The position numbers and the translations under genes were made by a program. Shown here piece after piece: positions 35,493-47,442 of a stretch of DNA of 64,000 nucleotides (the stretch's first letter is position 1; each line of letters opens with the position of its first letter). This stretch comes from Artemisia argyi (taxonomy: Eukaryota; Streptophyta; Magnoliopsida; Asterales; Asteraceae). The notes beneath the pieces are model-generated. The model worked only from the letters and a program-made list of their open reading frames with translations. It was not told where the DNA came from and did not search any database. The stretch is taken from contig CM060684.1 of NCBI GenBank assembly GCA_030686995.1, positions 13,935,897 to 13,999,896 on the forward strand, given 5' to 3'.

Positions 35493-36459
35493 AAAACTTG
35501 ATGCGTGGGAATCGCACCTTGCTTTACCTCTCGAGGGATCTCGCGAGGCTTACAACCCCCACCAGGCAGTGTACCTGATCGTTGTAGTATAGTATAGTGA
35601 CAAGTACCGGGGGATTGATCGTTCAGCTTAGGAATAGTGTCGCTAGGATTAGAAAGCCTAATTAATAGTTCTAAAGATGAAAGATGATTATTTTTGTGTT
35701 TTTATATTTTATGAAAGCAAGTAAAATCTCGGGTTTTGGAAGAGTGGGCAGAATTAGTTGCTATTCAACTAACCCAAAACTAAGATGCAATCAAAATAAA
35801 ATAATAAAAATGAAAATAAACTAAATTATACTAAAGTTGTGAGCAGTAATTGGAGAAATTGTGTTTACTTAGACTTCATTACTCCCTAGATATCTTTTAC
35901 ATGTCAATTACTTGTTACACTTGTATGGATGACGGATTGTATTCCTTAATACCATTCGTGGGGTGGCATACATAACTCCCCAACTCTATGAGCTCTTATC
36001 TCCTCCTACACCATGACCCAGCACAACTATAGGGATTGTAAACAGTGGCTCATGCATTAAATACAACCAATAAAGACCTAGTACGCCTCGGTTCATGTTT
36101 CTTAAGACGTTCAAGCATGTTACCATTTGGAGATCTGCCAGTTTTCTTAAGCCTAACATATAATATCATTCATCCAAGAACAAGAATAGACAAGTAATTA
36201 ACACATAATCAACATCTAGGTTTCATTAGATCTAAGCAAACACAAAGTAAATCTAGCCTAGCATAGTGGAATTAAGATAAGAACAAAAGATAAACAACCA
36301 ACACATAGACATATTGATTGAATTAAGAGTATACTTATCTCAATTACAATGCAAGGTATCAAGGGTTTGGAACCCTTGAAAAACCTGTAAAAGAGGCACC
36401 AAAATCGTCTTTAGGGTTTCACCAAAACTTCTCCTCTTTTAATGAAAAAACTAGAAAAC

Positions 36460-36469
36460 TATATATAGA
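36460..36469 (-). promoter_or_regulatory. TATA box of the Athila-like LTR
   Basis: CTATATATAG, placed between the TGACG array and the downstream part of the LTR; conserved at the same relative place in the LTRs at 56.8 and 53.9 kb. Confidence 0.6.
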
Positions 36470-36479
36470 AAAATCGTCC

Positions 36480-36701
36480 TGACGGCGTCAAGAGTAAATT
36501 CTGACGCCGTCAACCAGCCGCCAATAACTTCCTCGGACGCCCTAGATCCATTTGTGACGGCCTTGGTGACGCCGTCACCACCTACGGTAAATTAATCTTG
36601 GCAACTTTGACGCCGTCATCTCTCCATCTGACGCCGTCACCAGCTACGGTAAAATATTCATCCTTTCTGACGCCGTCAAGAGTAAATCCTTGACGCCGTC
36701 A
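36480..36701 (-). promoter_or_regulatory. Array of seven TGACG-N-CGTCA palindromes upstream of the LTR TATA box
   Basis: TGACGSCGTCA dyads start at 36480, 36502, 36567, 36608, 36629, 36668 and 36691. Spacings 22, 65, 41, 21, 39 and 23 bp are close to multiples of 21, two helical turns. TGACG is the half-site of plant bZIP (TGA/CRE-type) factors. In element orientation the array lies immediately upstream of CTATATATAG (36469-36460). A matching array is in the other LTR at 30184-30405. Confidence 0.65.
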
Positions 36702-37375
36702 CCTTGTAATTCCAGCTTGGATTTGGTACTTTGTCGTTTTCTTCACTTTATGCTCCAAAAACGTCCAAAATAGCCTCTTTTCCAGAATTCACTCTCCAAA
36801 CACCTAAAATCACAAAAGGAACGATTTAGGGCAATATTTGATCAAATAAAGTCGGATTCGGGCTTAAATGACCCCCTAAAAACGGATCATTTTTCGCCTC
36901 ATCAACAATTTTTATCACTTTCATTCTCTTTCCTCCCTTTTACTCTCTTCGTGAAGAAATTAAATACTACTGTAGTATGTTTTTACTTGCTTCTAATAAA
37001 TTTTCACATCGGCGCAAACTTAGCTTTCTTTCTCTCCAAGACTACACCCCAATCACAATTTGCTAATGGTGACCGCAATGGCTATTGCAACTATCTTTTT
37101 AAAACTAAAATTTCATTCATAATTAAATCAACATTACAATAATAATTCAAATAAAATAAAAAACATTACGATAAAAATTAAAGCGCTTCTTGATTTGTTT
37201 GACTCCAAACGTGTTCCACTAAATCAGCTTTAAGATGAAGATGAGTTTGCTTGTTGTGTATTTCTCTAATAAGTTCTAACGTACTTTCTTCCGATCATAC
37301 GGGTTCATCATCACGGATGTAACTATAAGCAAAAATGATAAAATAAATAAATATAAACTTTAAGTTGGAACAATG

Positions 37376-37507
37376 ATATATGGATCTAATGGTCGGCCTA
37401 AACTGAGGTGTTATCATCTGATTGGTGACATTAGAAGTGGGCCCCTCTGATGTCACCAATCACAGGATGACACCTCAGTTTAGGTCTACAGTTATGCCTC
37501 CATATTA
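37376..37507. repeat. Foldback element with long imperfect arms
   Basis: CCTAAACTGAGGTGTTATCA at 37397 pairs with TGACACCTCAGTTTAGG ending at 37484; arms of about 40 bp match well (including ATTGGTGACAT) around a centre containing GTGGGCCCC, and weaker pairing extends to about 60 bp. Noncoding; a small MITE or a hairpin-forming sequence. Confidence 0.75.
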
Positions 37508-37525
37508 TTTTTGTTTTATAAAATG

Positions 37526-37564
<39 letters not shown>

Positions 37565-37655
37565 ATTTTCTTTTTCTTCATTTCCTGCAAACACCTCCCC
37601 CCCCCCCCCCCCCCCACCCCCCAAGCTGAAAAAAAAAAAAAAAAAAAAAAAAAAA
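37526..37655. repeat. A-run, C-run, A-run cluster
   Basis: An A tract of nearly 40 bases (about 37526-37563), a C tract of about 20 (37596-37615) and another A tract (37627-37655) lie within 130 bp. The arrangement is unusual and also a likely assembly weak spot. Confidence 0.9.
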
Positions 37656-37981
37656 TTCCTTTTCTTTTTTTTCATTTGTTACTAAACTGACCCAAGAAAT
37701 AAAAAATAAAAAGAGTAAACTGTAAAAATGTCCCTACACTTTCTGAAAAATGCAATATATGTCCGCAAAAAAAGTGCAAGAAATGTCCCTAACGTTTCAT
37801 TTTTCTGCAAGTTATATCCGCGAAAAGTTAATGTAGTTGCAAATTCTTGTTTTTGGCTAACACTCGTTAGTTTTGGCCGTGTGAAATGACTATTTACCCT
37901 CGCCTACAACAAGGACATTTTTTGCAAAAACATTTGTTGCAGTTTACTATTCATTTTATTTTGGCTTCCCATCCCCACCAC

Positions 37982-38179
37982 CAAAGACGGAGACAATGGG
38001 GGAGCCAGGGGTGCTCGGCCCCCTCCAACACGTCCAATTGCTTTGCTATTTACCTTATGAAATTTATGCATATAACGCAACTATATGCAAATGACCCCCT
38101 AACCTTTAGTTAAATTACTTTGTTAGCTTGAGAAAAAAAATTCGGCCCCCCTTATTCTTAATTTCTGGCTCCGTCCCTG
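37982..38179. mobile_element. hAT-type MITE (198 bp)
   Basis: Flanked by the 8-bp duplication CCCACCAC (37974-37981 and 38180-38187). Ends CAAAGACGGAG and, reverse-complemented, CAGGGACGGAGCC form short terminal inverted repeats of the kind seen in hAT elements. Interior is GC-rich near the ends (GGTGCTCGGCCCC, GGCCCCCCTTATT) and non-coding. Confidence 0.85.
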
Positions 38180-38187
38180 CCCACCAC

Positions 38188-41100
38188 CCTCTACCACCAC
38201 ACAACCATCACCACCACCACCACCACACACTTAATGAACTTTTACTGCAGCATTATGAAATTTACAATGAAGAAAAAGAAGTTTAAGCTTATTTATGTGC
38301 TTATGTCATAACAAACTTATATAAGCCCAATTTCGAACTAAGCCGAAAAATTGAATTTATGAAATTTATGCCAAAAACAGATAAGCTTGTTAGCCCTTAA
38401 ATAAGCTTAACAAACACCCCTTTAGTCTTGTTTTTTTATATGGAATTAAACATTTTTTTTAGATTAAGCATGTGGTTGAGTAACTAGTGATTTAAGCTTG
38501 AATTAGTATAAGCTTCCTGATTTTGATATAAAAGTTAGATATGCAATTTCTTTTGCTGTGTAATGATGTTAGTGACTTAAGGATCTAGAGATGCGTATAT
38601 TGTTGTCATATGATATGCTCTGTAAATGTTGTCTGCAATTAAGAATATTGACGATGTGTGCAGCCTAAAGTTGATATTATTGGTGGACTAGTATAGTTTG
38701 TATTGGGCCAAGCCCGTCTAGCCTTTTAGTATGATGTATATGTATTTATATTGTAAGAGACGCTCATTGTTCAGTCATGAAATAAACCCCACTTACATAT
38801 ATTAGAGCAACTTGTTTGATTGTTTTTTGGTTCATGGTTAGGAATCCAATGCCGCACAATATTCATTATTCTCATTAATGCTATGTTATCACCAGATATG
38901 TAAACTATACTTCTAATATCATCTTCATCTCACCGCTACTTACATTTCGACCAACCAACCATCATCTTCTCCCTCGCACTTCACACAACCAACCATCATC
39001 TTCTCCCTCACACTGCTAGCCTTCAACGTCGCCACCGTTGACGGCTATCTCCTCCATTGTCACCGGATCAAGCTTTGTCGTCATCTCCACTCACACCTCC
39101 AACCACCATAATCAGTACGTGGTAAACTATCAATCCATCTCTCTTTTTTTCTTTTTTCTTTTTTAATTTCATTAATAAAGAACACATTACATTAACTAGC
39201 ACGGTAGTTATATCAACAAACCAACATTAACTAAAAGGCTAGTGATATTTACACATATATATTTACTTCATGCACATAAAATTTATTTGTATGAGCCTAT
39301 TGGTCCCACACTCCTCCCACTATATTTTATTTGTATGAAGTAAATATATATATGTGTAGATATCACTAGCTTAACTAAATTTGACCCAACAACAATAACT
39401 ATTTTGACCACATCTACACCAAAATTTGACCCAACAAAATTCGTCCCCTTTAGGATTTTAGTAGCCCAACAACAAAGTCCAAATAATACTAAACAATACG
39501 CTATATAAGACTCTTTTATCACTCCACAACCCTAAATCTCCACACCATTTTGCAGTCACCAAATATAAAACGAAACCACACCTTTTTCCATCTGCCGCTT
39601 AGCTTATAATGGCTTTTGATTTCTTTCAAAAGATCGAGCTCTTCTTGTCCTGCATGTGGACTAGTCAACTTTCATAATAATACGTAAGTTGATTAAGCCA
39701 TTATATACGGATAAGTAATCAACCAGTGGTCGCAGTGGCAGTTCCCAATCTGTAGATCAAGCACCAACGTACCACGTTGCATCAGTAGAGTCGTCGTTTT
39801 CCGAGGTTCTTGCGCACCTTGGACCACAATGCTACTGCAGCTGGTGCGTTTTTGCTGCCAGGGCATGAGCAGCAGCTCTATTATATAGAAAACGTTGATC
39901 TGGATGCTTATAAGGACCCATGGCCACAAAATTAATGATCTAAGTTCATTTCCTCTTTAAGCCCCTCAGATGGTATTACTTGCTTATGTGATTTGATGAT
40001 AAAAGATTTAAATTATGTTGGTATATTGTTAGAATGCGATTAAGAGCTGAAATTGATACGTTGATTAGTTTAATAAGCTTGATTAGAAATTTCTAGCAAT
40101 TTTTGCATAATATGATAAAATGAGTTCATGAGATCATTTGGCTAGATAGTGAGCTAGGTTATGATGATGCTAGGAACTTGTAATATTGGTTTTGTTGGAT
40201 CAAGATGTATGGTTAGATTGAAAAATGGACTAAATGAGTTCAGTAGTATTAAAAAGGCATGAATTGAGTTGTAAACGAGTAGATGAATTAAATAAACCAT
40301 TTGGCATGTATTAAAATTATCCGTTTGGTGAATGGGCTAAGTTTGACCCAAACGGGCCAAACAAGTCATAATGTGCAAATTGACCTCAACATACTTCATG
40401 AACGTCTAATTGAGTTGGCCCTAATGAAAATGTATGCATTTTTCGTTGAAAAGATAGATAATATGTGGAATTTGGCATTTTGGCTAGTAAGTGACTAAAA
40501 TGGCTAATAATTGGCTAAAATGGCCTAAAGCGTAGGATGGATAGTTGATCTTAGAATGAGCTGGTTAAGTTGTAAACAAGTTAATATGAGTTGTTGGAAC
40601 ATTGTATACAACTCTGTTACAGTAAGTGAGTTCAGTGAGTGAGGCTTGAGGTTGCAGTAAGGATTCAAAGATCACAGTAAGGTGGCAGTCAACTGTGTCC
40701 GGTTAGCTCAATGTGTTTTTTGTTCTTGCTTTTTTCTCTTGTTATATCTTGGTTCTCAAATCTCTTTGGGCCTGGGGTATAGTTCGTTACATGTGTTAAA
40801 TGGTTACTGACTTTTGTCTACAAGCTAGGTCAACTAAAGGTTTAAAAAGTTATGCAAGTGGTAGTCTAAGAATTGTGGATAAGTGACTGTCTGATATTGC
40901 TGTTAAAGTGTTCATGGCTTCTTGAAAAATTTTCCCTCCTGTTAGTCAAATAATTATGTGCTGTGATTGGTTTTAGAGATTTGTTTGGTAATATGTTTTA
41001 AGTTTACATCATGTATCTGTTTAGTGTAGACTATTGGGGTATTTGGATCAGTTTTGGTCTTGTGTGTATTTTTATTTGTTCTGTATTTTTATTTGAACCC

Positions 41101-41290
41101 TAGGGTCTCTCCTCCTTTTGTAAACTGACTTGTGCCTGGTGATTTTTTGTATACAGGTTACCAAAGTTAAAAACACATGAATATAATACATAAAAATTTC
41201 TATTATAGATAGCACAACCATTCCAACATAGTAGAGTCATACTTGATACATTTGTTTGTTACAACAACCAAAAGACAACAAGTTCTTTGA
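38188..41290. other. AT-rich region without a supported gene
   Basis: Short frames exist but none shows a recognisable domain or consistent exon structure. A tandem duplication of CAACCAACCATCATCTTCTC is at about 38951-39010. At 39690-39930 a minus-strand frame (RAAAHALAAKTHQLQ) looks protein-like but is broken and unrecognised. Two similar blocks containing ACATATATATTTACTTCATG and its reverse complement (39250-39350) form an inverted repeat. Confidence 0.35.
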
Positions 41291-41291
41291 A

Positions 41292-42290
41292 CTATGTTCC
41301 ACACCCCGCGACTAGGATAATAGTAAAAGCTAATATAATATAAGTAAATGTGGCATCTCCGGGTGCTCCACCAGTTCCACCTCTAAGACGGCGGATCTCC
41401 CTGTCCATCATGACAATAATCACCTCCAGGTGCTCAACTCGGAGTTGGAGAACAGCCTTCCTGTTCTCCACAACTGTCAACCTATCCTGAGCTAAAGCTA
41501 ACTGATGTGCCTGTTGTCCCTGTGCCTCCTGGGTCATCTGTGCTCTATCACGTATCTCTGGCAACTCATCCCTCAACTGCTCAATCTGCTCATTATGCTT
41601 CATCTGTCGTGTCTCTAGCCCATGATAAGACACATCAATACCAACTCTACCTAAGACTAATCACTCAACATCCTCCTCGACCACCTCAAGTCAGGGTCTC
41701 ATCTACCTGATATCTCAACCTATCGATCTGCCCCTGCTGATCTCCTAACTGGGCATCCAAAGTGAGAGCAGTAGGCCCTCTCGCGGCAGCTACTCGAGAG
41801 CTCTCACCTATGTGATATAGTGGGGGTGGTGGAATGTATGAGGTCTCAGTAATGGGTGATGCTGGAGTAGTGGACCACGCACGCTTCTTGAGCGGCAAAT
41901 GTAGAGTAGGTGTAGGAGCAGTGGTAGGTGTAGCTGATGGTGGAGGTGATGTATGAACGGCAGGAATCCTAGGAGTAGGGGTAATAAGGCGTACACTCTT
42001 CCTAGCGCCTATGATCGTCTTGCGACGGGGAAACATGAGAGTCAATTCTGGGTGAACAGAAGTAGTAGGTGATGATGGATCTGAAGGTGCAAGTGTAACT
42101 ACCGGTGGTGCAATAGGAGAAATCTTGGGAGTAGGAGCAATATTGTCCTCCTCGAAGGGCTCAGTGTCCCACCTGATGCCAAAAGTGGTGACTGGGGTGC
42201 TTGATGAATGGGTGGTATAATAGCAGTGGAAGACATAACATCCTCAACGTCAGTGTCTGAGGAAAGTATGATAAAGCTCGAGTCTTAAGA
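41292..42290 (-). pseudogene. Gypsy gag remnant (Asteraceae-type)
   Basis: Two frames in succession on minus: an N-terminal proline/serine/threonine-rich part (TSPPPSATPTTAPTPTLHLP, LKKRAWSTTPA, YHIGESSRVAAARGPTAL) closing at 41686, then after a frame break a coiled-coil part (DRAQMTQEAQGQQAHQLALA, LRVEHLEVIIVMMDREIRRL) closing at 41292. The first part resembles the N-terminus of a very abundant composite-family Gypsy gag, where a P/T/S-rich stretch precedes KKRA and GESS motifs. Another frame carries related sequence up to about 42290. No LTR, protease or RT was found nearby, so this is an isolated fragment. Confidence 0.6.
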
Positions 42291-42550
42291 CATGTCTATG
42301 TGACAATCAATGTGGAATGAAATGAATAACCCGCATAATGAAATCACCTAAGGTAATAAATATACACTTAAGAAAAAAGAAAAGGTATCTTTACATTTCA
42401 TGCCGTTAACATTTTTAACGGGGAAACTTGTACACATAGGGCGAAAGATGGTGAATATTGTGAGGTATGTAATCATGTTTCTATCAACTATCATGTTGGA
42501 GTAGGTTATTTCGGTTTTCTTTTGTGACTCAAATAGTTTCTTTATTGCAG

Positions 42551-43789
42551 TGTCCATTTATTCATGATACCGTATATGAGATAACAGATGTCTCTGAAGA
42601 TGGGCATGTATGTTTTTATTTTTTATTTTTGCTCGAGTAGACCATTTAATTAATTATGATATGTTAAGTATTATGTTTTTACTTCTTATTTCTGCTCTAG
42701 TAGGACCAATTAATTGATTCTGATATGTTTTAAGTATTTTTTTCAGTTGAGTTTAGGGACTAAAAGTGGTGTCGATGGGCCTTCCCTCCCCCTGCCACCT
42801 TCACATCTGTTGCCTCCACCACATGCGTCAAACTGTCCGACTTTTATTACCGACTGTGGATGTGCTTGCCATCTCGATTACCGATCTCGGGTAAATTACG
42901 CACTACACTATTAATCATTAAATTTCATACTTAGGGGATACTTGGTTGGGGGTTATGAGGTTTAAGTAATGGCAAAGAAAATGAATAATGGCGCTTGGTT
43001 AAGCATTATATAATCAGTGATTCCCCAATACTGGCGAATACACATTTACCTACAATTTTGGGGGTATTGGAATATTCATTACCCACATCCATCTATTTCT
43101 ATTTTATTATTTACATAATATTTCATTTATACGATGAAAATAAAGATTCGATTTTGTTTGTTTGTCAAAATGCTTGTTAAATTCTAAATACTTTTCTGAT
43201 CGACACCATCTTTGGTATATATTTTTTCGTCATTTCTCCTTTCTACAACTTGATGATTATGTATGTAGAAGAACCCATTATGCAATTTTTTTTTCTTCTT
43301 CACAAACTATTATTTAGAATTCTTAACAACAAAATTAATCTACATGTGATATTTTTTATTACGAAAAAGAATATTGTAATGTAGTTACTAACCAGATGCA
43401 TTATATAAAATCATGGTTATAAAACACATATTTTTATTGTGTTAAATCTATAGTTTGATAAATGGAAAAAGTCTATACAATAACTATCTTATTAAATATT
43501 GTTATGATTATTGGAACAACCATGCAACACTAATGGAATCATAATATCCATTAGTATTTCTTAGCATTTATTTAGTATTTCCCACTACTACATAATTGGG
43601 TTCCATGCAATAGAAAAAATCACTTCCATTTATGTTTTTATTGATAATGTATTTGTGTGTGTGCAGCTTATAAGCCGAGTTGGAAGATCGCAAAACATTT
43701 TTGCTCTAGTGAAATGTTCTATGAGGATGGAGCACGTCACCAGTTTCATGCGGTGGGAGTACGAACCATCGGACCCCCCACCGGAATAA
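42551..43789 (+). CDS. Three 3' exons of an unrecognised gene
   Basis: Exons 42551-42607 (CPFIHDTVYEITDVSEDGH), 42747-42890 (starting LSLGTKSGVDGPSLPLPP, then NCPTFITDCGCACHLDYRSR) and 43667-43789 (LISRVGRSQNIFALVKCSMR to EYEPSDPPPE and TAA). Each is bounded by TTGCAG/TTTCAG/GTGCAG and GTATG/GTAAAT, and all join in phase 0 without a stop, which supports a real or recently real gene of at least 107 codons. The protein family is not recognised; the middle exon has a proline-rich run and a CxCxC cluster. Upstream exons were not found; the Gypsy gag remnant lies upstream. Confidence 0.4.
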
Positions 43790-44145
43790 ATTTAGTCACC
43801 GAATTTCTTGTCTGTATAAATACATTATGCATATAGTATTTGAAAACTTGTTAAATAGTACAGTAGTAAATATCCTCATTGAAAATAACATTTTGGAATT
43901 TTAGAAACAAGTTTGTTACCGACTCATTTCTCAATCCGATACCTAGTTGCTCATGTTATTGTTTCTTATCCTTTTTCATGTTGGATTATTTGGCATTTTT
44001 GTTTCTAGTGGTTTTCGTACTTACGATAAGTCATACTTTCTGTTATGTTTTGTGTCGAATGTTTGAATTTACTTTAATAAATGAATTTTGTTTGATGTTA
44101 GTTTGGTTGCACAATTGGAAATGTATTAAATATATCAACTTTGTA

Positions 44146-44303
44146 AGGGGAAAATCCCGATTCCCCATTGGGGATCCCCGTTCCCCATCGGGGATGGGGA
44201 TGGGGACTTAACTGTGACCCCCGACGGGATGGGGACGGGGATGAGAATAGTTATTGAACTTCGGGGATGGGGACAGTTTTGACCATTCCCCGCAAACCCG
44301 GCC
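44146..44303. repeat. G-rich GGGGA-repeat segment
   Basis: Many GGGGAT/GGGGAC units on plus and CCCCAT on the same strand, so it can form both G-quadruplex-like runs and hairpins (CCCCATTGGGGATCCCCG). Looks like part of a dispersed noncoding repeat with an end GGCCCTGTTGCCATCTCT; I could not define its termini. Confidence 0.5.
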
Positions 44304-44505
44304 CTGTTGCCATCTCTAATTATAGATGTAAGTAGGATTTTGTGCATCACATTAGGAAATTTAGGATTGGAGTAATGAGGTGATAACCAATAAAATCATC
44401 TCGTGGTCTTTTCAGGCTTAAAATGATCCATTTTCCCATAGTCTATCAGGCTCGCTAATTGCTCCAAGTCAATAATATACAATTTTATTCCTAACTTGCA
44501 ATTAG

Positions 44506-44990
44506 GAATGTCAAGGCAAAGCACCCTCAGCTGCTATACAAGTCAACGCGGAATTTTACGAGGAAGTAAGTAGCTGTAATATGATGTTTCTCTCAATAGG
44601 TCCCTTAACCATAATCCCAAGACTCATTTGATCGGACCCAGTCTCGAGAAATTATCCAGTTTCTGTAGTAGGAAATTTTCTTTAGGAACAATTCTTATGC
44701 TTGTTGATCAAATGGTAAATATTACCAGTTTATATCTTTGTGCCTCAACTTTTAAAATATAGTTTCTTATTGATGATGGGGATTGTTTCAGATCAACCAA
44801 ATTGAGTTTGTTCAATCTAAGTCGTTTCTACATGCATCATAACATCAAGCCGGATAATTTTCTTATGGGTTAGGACGTAGAGCTAATCAAGTAATGCAGC
44901 TGACCATTCATTTTAGTTTCCAATTTGGAGCCTTAGGACTGCCTTGTAATATATGTCGTTCACCTCGTTACAGGTCTACATCAATAGCGG
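44506..44990 (+). pseudogene. Casein kinase 1-like pseudogene fragment
   Basis: Consecutive exon-like pieces match the kinase domain of plant casein kinase 1: NVKAKHPQLLYKS (44506 on), [20 protein letters not shown] and LMLVDQM (about 44636-44712, followed by GT), INQIEFVQSKSFLH (44792 on), then a frameshift into IKPDNFLMG and LGRRANQ, and VYI after an AG at 44974. The HRDIKPDN catalytic loop is broken (the Arg-Asp positions are lost around a TAA), and the first piece ends in a stop. Introns are retained, so it arose by gene duplication, not retrocopying. Confidence 0.75.
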
Positions 44991-46649
44991 TGCTGCATTA
45001 TGAAACCAATTAAAGACCAAGACCGCATATATTTGGTTCTAGTCCCGTTTTTCGGTCTAAATTCTCCCACCCTGAGTGCAATTTGCATCGCATACCTAAT
45101 AAAAAACAATCACATGATATATCATTTAGAAAGTCTAAATAGATATTTATAACATGAATAAAATCTAAGTATGACTCAAAGATTTTTCATGAACATCATG
45201 TTTTGTTGTATCATGCTTGATTACAAGATGATTTGGCAATATTAATATCTAACTAAAAGGTTATTAAATAACTTGTGTAATATTCTAAAAAGAATATGTT
45301 TGATTATAGAATCACATCCAAAATTTGGAACAGCTTCCAAATTCTATAAATGAACAATTGGTCAATTGTTGTGCAAATTGTTATAGTCAACAAACTTGAA
45401 AGTTTGAAGGGCATCAAACATTACAAAATAGATATTAATGTTTACGGAAGGTTTTAAGAGTATATTGTTGTTTGTATACAATGATGCTAATGAAATTGAG
45501 ACGACACTCAATACTAGTTATGGTAAGGATTTCATCCTTGGCTATTACTAGTTATGCTTAATTAGAGCATAGTTGCATTATACATTAAGAGAATAAGAAT
45601 ACTTAAACTTTAAAATGTTTGGAAGTTTGATTATCATAAATTGTTGGTTAAGGATGTCACACATTTATGAAACATTATATGGCATTATCAAAATAGTTGA
45701 GTATGCACATATAAGAACTTCAATAGTTGAATTCATGAAATAAGTATTCTTAAAATTCCAATAGATCAAAGTTGGATGATTTATGTCTTGTCAACAAGTA
45801 TGAATGCCATTACTTGAGACATAATTCATCAACAAGAGTCATCATGCATTGATCTAATTAGTATTTGGATAAGGGATGTTAAACAATTATTATAATAAAT
45901 TTAAATACATGGTATGTTTAATTTATAATATATTGTATCCTGTTTTTGTATGTTTAATCCATGAATAAATGTTATTCTAAATTGTCTGTTGTTAGTTAAT
46001 AATATGGGAATATTATTATATCAAGACAAATCTGAAGGTTGGTATAATATACTTAAAGTATATTGATGCGTAGTCATGCCATTTCAGATGATATTCAATG
46101 ATACCGAATATAAGACTTATCCCAACTACATGATGTTACTTTATGGATTTTGTTATTAAGTAAATCATGAGAAGTTATCCTCAGACTTGAGATGCAAGAT
46201 AACAGTCAAGAATGTAGTGCATTTCTGTGAAACAACTTAACGCTATACGTAACTGGTAGTCATAATGGTTGTTTTCGGAAGTGTTACAAAGTTTGTGAGT
46301 TTTGCTTGTATTCAAGATAGAATTTGTTCCTTCAAATTAATTTTTGGAGTTTAATACTGCTGGGCCCCTCGTAGGGTTGGTAAGATGCATGTGCGGCCGC
46401 ACCCAAGATCTCCCCTGAATATGTTCAGAAGATTTGGTAATCTTAATCAATCATAAACAACAAGAAACAGAATGGTTAATTAAGGAATGACTTTAATCCA
46501 TATCCTTATTAACATGGTATTAGAAACAAAAGGATAATAATAATGAGAAATCATTAAAAGGTTTGTCCAGGAGCCTTACTCGAGATCGTACTAGAGGCAT
46601 CGGCGTGTTGCAAGACGCTAACCGATGTGATCACACTATTAAGATATGT
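44991..46649. other. Decayed AT-rich sequence, probably a Copia interior remnant
   Basis: No reading frame with recognisable domains. It ends at the polypurine tract and LTR of a Copia element (46650 on), so its right part is likely what remains of that element's interior. Repeated diverged phrases around ACTAGTTATG (45514, 45547) are seen. Confidence 0.35.
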
Positions 46650-47442
46650 CCAAGTGGGAGCTGTTAGTTTATGAACATAAATTAATAGTTGTGTGTTAGG
46701 ATCGAACTCGAGATCGTGGGATTGCACACTTTACGTATGAAGAGTAAATGAATAATTATTTATAAATGTTATATATAATTATTAATAAACACAAAACTAG
46801 TAACGACTGTTAGTATTTAACGGAGAATGGCTAACGACCGTTAGACGAAGATTAGGAAAGTAATACTTATGAATAATTAGTAACAAGAGAAGGTTCTGGA
46901 ATCCCTCTTGGGGATGTGTGACCGATCGGCCAAGGAGGGAATTCCACCTCCTTTGTACCTTGAGCTCCAAGTATTCACTAGTATATAAACACCTCATGGG
47001 TTATTGTTTTCTCATAACTTGTACACACATAATAGGTGTTTTTCTCTCCTTCTCTTGTCCCTAAATTGATCCACTCCTCAAACCCATAAGGGTTTTCGAT
47101 TTTCATAAGCTAAAAGGTTTTGTGTTTAATTTACTTGCATAAACTTTTACTTGAATTAGTACGTGTGTACAAGAACGCGATTCAAACACACTATTGTTTG
47201 ATTCTTGGATTGAATTACAAAAGAGGTAAGGGGTAATTCTTATAATCCACATAAACCCTAATTAGGGTTCTTAATTTGAAGATTGCATTTGATTCTTGTT
47301 CGGGCTAGAATCACAAAGGTATGTTTACTTTTATGTTTGATTAATTAATTACATATTATATGATCTTGTAATTGCTTCCGCTATGCTCATTTGATGTGTT
47401 TGGTTTATTTTATATGATTGTCATAATATTATAATTCCAACA
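46650..47442 (+). mobile_element. Copia 3' end: polypurine tract and LTR
   Basis: CCAAGTGGGAGC (46650-46661) is a typical Copia polypurine tract and is directly followed by a sequence starting TGTTAG and ending CCAACA (46662-47442, 781 bp), matching inverted LTR tips. A TATA box (AGTATATAAACACC, near 46979) lies in the middle. The left LTR and coding interior were not found. Alternatively a truncated copy. Confidence 0.6.

Larger units (their letters stand above)
29203..36904 (-). mobile_element. Athila-like Gypsy retrotransposon, non-autonomous, complete ends
   Basis: Two 1406-bp LTRs (29203-30608 and 35499-36904) with TG..CA ends, flanked by the 5-bp duplication ACAAT (29198-29202 and 36905-36909). 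The tRNA-Asp-type primer site at 35474-35492 shows minus orientation. Internal region: gag plus protease (35324 down to 33222), then about 2.6 kb without coding capacity. RT, RNase H and integrase core are absent. LTRs are nearly identical, with only scattered differences seen, so insertion was fairly recent. Confidence 0.92.
35499..36904 (-). repeat. Athila-like 5' LTR (1406 bp)
   Basis: Element reads minus, so this is the promoter-bearing LTR. Ends TGATGCGTGGG..CGCCTCATCA on plus. Contains TATA-like CTATATATAG at 36460-36469 and the palindrome array just upstream of it in transcription direction. Confidence 0.92.

Noticed and set aside
38690..38880. Possible solo Copia LTR ending near ATTAGAGCAACTTG
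   Set aside because: Composition is suggestive, but no paired tips, primer site or duplication could be defined.
41507..41996. Frames overlapping the Gypsy gag remnant on both strands
   Set aside because: Pro/His-rich shadows of the P/T/S-rich gag sequence.
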